This document shows, piece by piece, positions 6,626-9,585 of a stretch of 9,585 nucleotides of DNA (position 1 is the first letter of the stretch; each line of letters starts with the position of its first letter). The DNA is taken from assembly GCA_023421955.1 (NCBI GenBank), contig JAEZSE010000011.1:1-9585 (forward strand), read 5' to 3'. The notes under the pieces were generated by a model. The model was not told the origin of the DNA and made no database searches. It saw nothing but the letters and a program-made list of their open reading frames with translations. The translations under genes and the position numbers were made by a program. Origin of the DNA: Bacillota bacterium (lineage in GTDB: Bacteria > Bacillota > Clostridia > Christensenellales > UMGS416).

Positions 6626-8014
6626 ATGAAATATACTCCCACCTTTTACGGCATGACCGCCGCGCAAAACATCCTGTTTTACAACCAGAAATTCACGCTG
6701 CACAAGCAGGTGAACAACATTTTCACGTTGATGTTATTGGAGCAGCCGCTGGATTTCAATATCCTACGGCAAGCAATCGGCAAAGCCTATGCACAGGTGG
6801 ACGCGCTGCGCATCCGCTTAAAAAAGATTAACAAGCGCGTGATGCAATACTTTATCCCTGCCTACGAGCCAAAAATCGGCATGCTTGATTTTAGCGGAAA
6901 AGCACAAATACAGATGGACCGTCACCTCTACCGCCTGGCATCCAAGCCCTTCTACCTGCTCAACAGGCCGCTGAGCCGCGTGTGGATGGTGCGCTCACCG
7001 GAGGGGCAGTGCGGCATCTATCTGGGTGTGAGCCACATGATCATGGACTCCTGGGCCATCTGCATACTGATGAAGCATGTGATGGATCTATACCGCGCCG
7101 AAGCCGGTGAGGCGGAGCAACCCAGACCGCCGGCGCTGCACGAACCGCTGCTCATCCAGGATCTGGACTACAAGAACACCGCGCAGTATCAGAAAGATCT
7201 GGAGTTCTGGCAAGCCGAATGCCGCCAGGAGGAGCCGTGGTACACCCACATAAACGGCCCGTCCGTGCTGGAGGAATACCGGAAAAAGAGAAAGAACCCC
7301 CGCCTGCAGGCTGCATCGGGCTTCACACTGCGCACCCGCGCGCTGCACGAGGTGCTCACAATCCCGGCAGAGGATGTGGCAAAAATGGTTGCTTTCTGCG
7401 CAGAACACACCCTGCCATTGCAGGTGTTGTTTCTGCTGGGCGTGCGCACCTGCCTGTCCAAGCGAAACAAGCGGCAAAAAGATGTGAGTCTCTATTCCAC
7501 CGTGGCCCGACGCAGCACCCTGGCCGAGAAACGCTCCGGCGGCACCAGGGTGCACCCGGTGATCTTCCGTACCGTCATATCTGAGGCAGACAGCTTCCTT
7601 TCGGCCGCAAAGCAGGTGGCGGCCAGGCAAACTGAGGTATACCGCCACGCCGGCATCGACATGCTGGAGGTGAAGCAGCTAAGCGACAACGCATATCGGG
7701 GAGGCGACCCAGTGGGCTCCTACCAGTCCGTGTGCCTGACTTTCCAGCCGGTGCAGCTGGCATTGTCCGACGGTGCGGCAGTGCACACCAAGTGGTATTG
7801 TAACGGTGTTTCCTCACAGCCCTTTTACCTCACCGTGATGGATGACGACGGCTCCGGCGGCCTTCGGTGTTATTATGAATATCAGCGCAGCGTTGTGAAA
7901 CAGCAGACTGTGTTGGACTTCCACGCCGATCTGTTGAGCACAATGCTGATCGGTGTGGAAAACCCGGCGCTACCCGTTGGCCAATTACTGGATCTTTTAC
8001 CAAAGCGGCCGTGA
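6626..8014 (+). CDS. Stand-alone condensation-domain-like acyltransferase
   Basis: 462-residue protein with the length and pattern of an NRPS condensation domain (CoA-dependent acyltransferase superfamily, which also includes PapA and alcohol acyltransferases). The N-terminal part has the usual FTLMLLEQPLDFNILRQAI...VDALRIRL opening. The active-site motif is S-H-M-I-M-D-S (His137 and Asp141) in place of HHxxxDG: the second, catalytic His and the Asp are kept, while the first His is Ser and the Gly is Ser. A later STVARRSTLAEKRSGGTRVHPVIFRTVIS stretch corresponds to the C-domain latch/floor region. No signal peptide, membrane segment or fused carrier or adenylation domain. It is probably cytoplasmic and transfers the acyl group from the ACP to an amine or hydroxyl acceptor. 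It follows the permease by 24 bases and is the last gene of the tight cluster. Acceptor and product are unknown; an epimerisation-like or non-catalytic role is possible. Confidence 0.8.
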   Translation: MKYTPTFYGMTAAQNILFYNQKFTLHKQVNNIFTLMLLEQPLDFNILRQAIGKAYAQVDALRIRLKKINKRVMQYFIPAYEPKIGMLDFSGKAQIQMDRHLYRLASKPFYLLNRPLSRVWMVRSPEGQCGIYLGVSHMIMDSWAICILMKHVMDLYRAEAGEAEQPRPPALHEPLLIQDLDYKNTAQYQKDLEFWQAECRQEEPWYTHINGPSVLEEYRKKRKNPRLQAASGFTLRTRALHEVLTIPAEDVAKMVAFCAEHTLPLQVLFLLGVRTCLSKRNKRQKDVSLYSTVARRSTLAEKRSGGTRVHPVIFRTVISEADSFLSAAKQVAARQTEVYRHAGIDMLEVKQLSDNAYRGGDPVGSYQSVCLTFQPVQLALSDGAAVHTKWYCNGVSSQPFYLTVMDDDGSGGLRCYYEYQRSVVKQQTVLDFHADLLSTMLIGVENPALPVGQLLDLLPKRP

Positions 8015-8051
8015 TTTCCCACGGGATGGAGAGGCGCCAGCTTCACAACTG

Positions 8052-8080
8052 TTGCATCGGCCTTCCAGCAATGGTAAGAT
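8052..8080 (+). promoter_or_regulatory. Weak candidate promoter before the L,D-transpeptidase gene
   Basis: TTGCAT (8052-8057) and TAAGAT (8075-8080) are separated by 17 bases, the ideal sigma-A spacing, although the boxes match the consensus only at three and four of six positions. A start near 8087 would give a short leader to ATG 8115. There is no terminator between 8014 and 8115, so the gene may equally be read from the upstream operon. Confidence 0.25.
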
Positions 8081-8114
8081 AATGGCACACTCCCCCGCGA
8101 GGTATCAACCAAAC

Positions 8115-8756
8115 ATGCACCGAAAACTCTTTCCCATTCTGCTTGCGGCGGCGCTTCTTTTCCTGTTGGCGCCTGGCCCCGCCGCGTCTGCAGAAAGCAC
8201 CTACCTAAGCCCATTGAAGCCAAGCCCGAACATGAACATCCGCCCCATTGTGGATTCGAAGTATTATCAACTGATAGTTGACAAGGAAACACAGGTCACC
8301 ACCGTGCTCCGACGCGATGATGCCGGTCAATACACGATCATCGATCGGCAGATGCTGTGTTCCACCGGCGTGCCGCCGAAGACCTATCCGGGCACATTCA
8401 AGATTAGTATGAGGCGCCGATGGCTCAATTCACCGCCGAAAAACGGCAGGCCCCAAAGCTATGAGCAATTCGCCGTGTGCTTCAACAAGCCCATCTGGTT
8501 CCACTCCACGGTGTTTTCCAAAATGGACTCCAACATGATGGAGCCGGACTCCTATCAAAACCTGGGCCAGCCGGTGTCAGCTGGCTGTGTGCGGCTCAGT
8601 GTGCGCGACGCGATGTGGATTTATGTGAACTGCCCATCCGGCACCGTGGTCAAGGTCGTGAAGAGCGGCGGACCCACGCCAATTTGCCTGGAGCCGCTGC
8701 CACCATTGCGGGAGGGAGCCACCTACGACCCCACAGACCCCACAATTCTTCGGTAA
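8115..8756 (+). CDS. Secreted L,D-transpeptidase (YkuD domain)
   Basis: 213-residue exported enzyme that should form 3-3 (or protein-peptidoglycan) cross-links outside the cell. I chose ATG 8115 because it directly gives a signal peptide: a charged MHRK start, a hydrophobic LFPILLAAALLFLLAPG core and an AASA cleavage site near residue 26. ATG 8082 is a possible longer start; the open frame back to 7953 overlaps the preceding gene. The YkuD fold begins around KYYQLIVDKETQ, with a PPKTYPGTFKI strand in the position of the usual TPxGxF. The catalytic residues are His130 (WFHST) and Cys158 in SAGCVRL, with Arg160. SHGC is replaced by SAGC and the usual HG by HS. The GAGG at 8099-8102 is a somewhat distant Shine-Dalgarno. 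No peptidoglycan-binding or LysM domain. A terminator follows at once. Role in vegetative wall versus spore cortex is not evident. Confidence 0.88.
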   Translation: MHRKLFPILLAAALLFLLAPGPAASAESTYLSPLKPSPNMNIRPIVDSKYYQLIVDKETQVTTVLRRDDAGQYTIIDRQMLCSTGVPPKTYPGTFKISMRRRWLNSPPKNGRPQSYEQFAVCFNKPIWFHSTVFSKMDSNMMEPDSYQNLGQPVSAGCVRLSVRDAMWIYVNCPSGTVVKVVKSGGPTPICLEPLPPLREGATYDPTDPTILR

Positions 8757-8766
8757 GTCAGACCTT

Positions 8767-8799
8767 AACAGGGCAAGCTTAGGAGCTTGCCCTGTTTTT
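8767..8799 (+). terminator. Rho-independent terminator
   Basis: A perfect 12-bp stem, ACAGGGCAAGCT (8768-8779) with AGCTTGCCCTGT (8784-8795), closes on a four-base TAGG loop; A8767-T8796 adds one more pair. A run of five T (8795-8799) completes the terminator. It ends transcription of the L,D-transpeptidase gene, and of the upstream operon if that reads through, and insulates the DUF421 gene. Confidence 0.93.
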
Positions 8800-8820
8800 G
8801 TATGAGAGCAAACATGAAAA

Positions 8821-8851
8821 TGAATAAACCCGCTTTTCCCATCCCAACCTA
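8821..8851 (+). promoter_or_regulatory. Candidate sigma-G (forespore) promoter of the DUF421 gene
   Basis: TGAATA (8821-8826) matches the sigma-G -35 pattern TGNATA exactly. After 18 bases comes CAACCTA (8845-8851), which matches the -10 pattern CATNNTA at four of its five fixed positions. The predicted start near 8858 is just upstream of the GGGAGG RBS. No good sigma-A pair is seen; TATAAA at 8850-8855 lacks a -35 at the right distance. The consensus is the Bacillus one, so this is inference. Confidence 0.4.
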
Positions 8852-8874
8852 TAAAGGCAGATGGGAGGAAAAGC

Positions 8875-9567
8875 ATGTTTGTCATCGCGGTGCGGGCGTT
8901 GATCCTGTTTCTGATTGTATTCGTGGCTGTAAGGCTTATGGGCAAGCGGGAAGTCGGCCAGTTGCAACCCTATGAGTTTGTAATAGCAATTATGATTGCT
9001 AACCTTGCCTCTGTGCCGATGGCAGAAACGGGCATTCCTCTGCTGCACGGCGTGGTGCCCATTCTCACATTGCTTTTGGTGCACGCGCTGTTTACATTGC
9101 TCACATTGAAAAGCAAGACAGCCCAGAGGGTCATCTGCGGCACACCCACAATCATCATCAACAAGGGAACCATTCTGGAAGACGCCATGCGATCAGCCGG
9201 CTACAGTTTCTCCGACCTGATGGAGCAATTGCGGACCAGCGGTTATTTTTCACTTTCCGATGTGGAGTATGCAATCCTGGAAACAAGCGGCCAGATCAGC
9301 GTGATCCCGAAGGGGAGCGCGAAACCAGTTGTAGCAAAAGACCTGAAGCTGCAGGTACAATCGGACAAACTGCCCTGGAGCATCATTGTAGATGGATCAG
9401 TGCAGTATGATGAGCTGAGAAAGTCGGGTCATGATGAGAAATGGCTGCTGAAGAAACTCTCCGGCATGGGGCTATCCGCACCGGCGAACGTGCTGTATGC
9501 CAGCGTGGATGAAACCGAACAATTTTTCGCGCAAGGCAAGGCAAAAAGAAAGTGGTGGCAGTTTTGA
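8875..9567 (+). CDS. DUF421 membrane protein (YetF family)
   Basis: 230-residue protein of the YetF/DUF421 family. Three N-terminal membrane segments (about 3-21, 35-50, 60-78) carry the signature RLMGKREVGQLQPYEFVIAI. The cytoplasmic part has the family's paired small domains, with YSFSDLMEQLRTSGYF and DVEYAILETSGQISVIPK followed by WSIIVDGSVQYDELRKSG. Length is normal for the family. ATG 8875 has a GGGAGG Shine-Dalgarno (8863-8868). In Bacillus, DUF421 proteins such as YetF and YdfS, and the related 2Duf protein of the spoVA-2mob island, are found in the spore inner membrane and affect spore membrane properties and resistance; whether that applies here is inference, helped by the sigma-G-like promoter. 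It is separated from the upstream genes by a strong terminator and ends 18 bases from the window edge. Confidence 0.9.
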   Translation: MFVIAVRALILFLIVFVAVRLMGKREVGQLQPYEFVIAIMIANLASVPMAETGIPLLHGVVPILTLLLVHALFTLLTLKSKTAQRVICGTPTIIINKGTILEDAMRSAGYSFSDLMEQLRTSGYFSLSDVEYAILETSGQISVIPKGSAKPVVAKDLKLQVQSDKLPWSIIVDGSVQYDELRKSGHDEKWLLKKLSGMGLSAPANVLYASVDETEQFFAQGKAKRKWWQF

Positions 9568-9585
9568 AGACCACCATTATCATAC

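Noticed and set aside
8009..8024. Hairpin CCGTG/CACGG after the condensation gene as a terminator
   Set aside because: Only five base pairs, overlapping the stop codon, with no following T-run.
7953..8114. Longer L,D-transpeptidase start at 7953 or 8082
   Set aside because: The 7953 start overlaps the condensation gene and buries the signal peptide 55 residues in. The 8082 start remains possible but adds a 16-residue part before the charged MHRK start.

Overview
The window looks like the chromosome of a spore-forming, moderately GC-rich Firmicute, most likely class Clostridia (Oscillospiraceae/Ruminococcaceae-like). The reasons are strong Shine-Dalgarno sequences (AAGGAGG, GGGAGG), a TTG start, a BclA/C1q-like collagen-repeat protein of the type found on spore surfaces, a DUF421 (YetF-like) membrane protein, and a large Firmicutes-style FtsX permease with a coiled coil. 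The taxonomic placement is inference from gene content and style only.

Layout. (1) Positions 1-529, minus strand: the 5' part of a gene with an N-terminal globular C1q/TNF-like domain followed by Gly-Pro-Thr collagen repeats; it runs off the left edge. (2) 530-715: a divergent intergenic region with RBSs for both flanking genes, a near-identical 16/17-nt element facing outward on each side, and weak promoter candidates. (3) 716-8014, plus strand: five tightly packed genes, evidently one operon: an AMP-forming acyl ligase (COG1022-like), a 75-residue acyl carrier protein (TTG start, overlapping the ligase stop), a MacB/LolD-type ABC ATPase, a 1078-residue FtsX-family permease carrying a long symmetric coiled-coil hairpin, and a free-standing condensation-domain acyltransferase. 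(4) 8115-8756: a secreted YkuD-type L,D-transpeptidase, closed by a textbook rho-independent terminator (8767-8799). (5) 8875-9567: a DUF421 membrane protein preceded by a sequence close to the forespore sigma-G promoter consensus. The last 18 bases hold nothing I can identify. No gene-free stretch exceeds 300 bases.

How the genes may work together (inference): the ligase activates a carboxylic acid, probably fatty, as an acyl-adenylate and loads it onto the dedicated ACP. The condensation-type enzyme moves the acyl group from ACP to an unknown amine or alcohol acceptor, and the ABC ATPase/permease pair extracts or exports the product, or transmits a signal across the envelope. This dissociated ligase/carrier/condensation/exporter cassette, which lacks any NRPS or PKS megasynthase within the window, is the best candidate for an undescribed system. 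The L,D-transpeptidase, collagen-like protein and DUF421 protein give the surroundings a cell-envelope and possibly spore flavour, but the window does not prove a functional link to the cassette.
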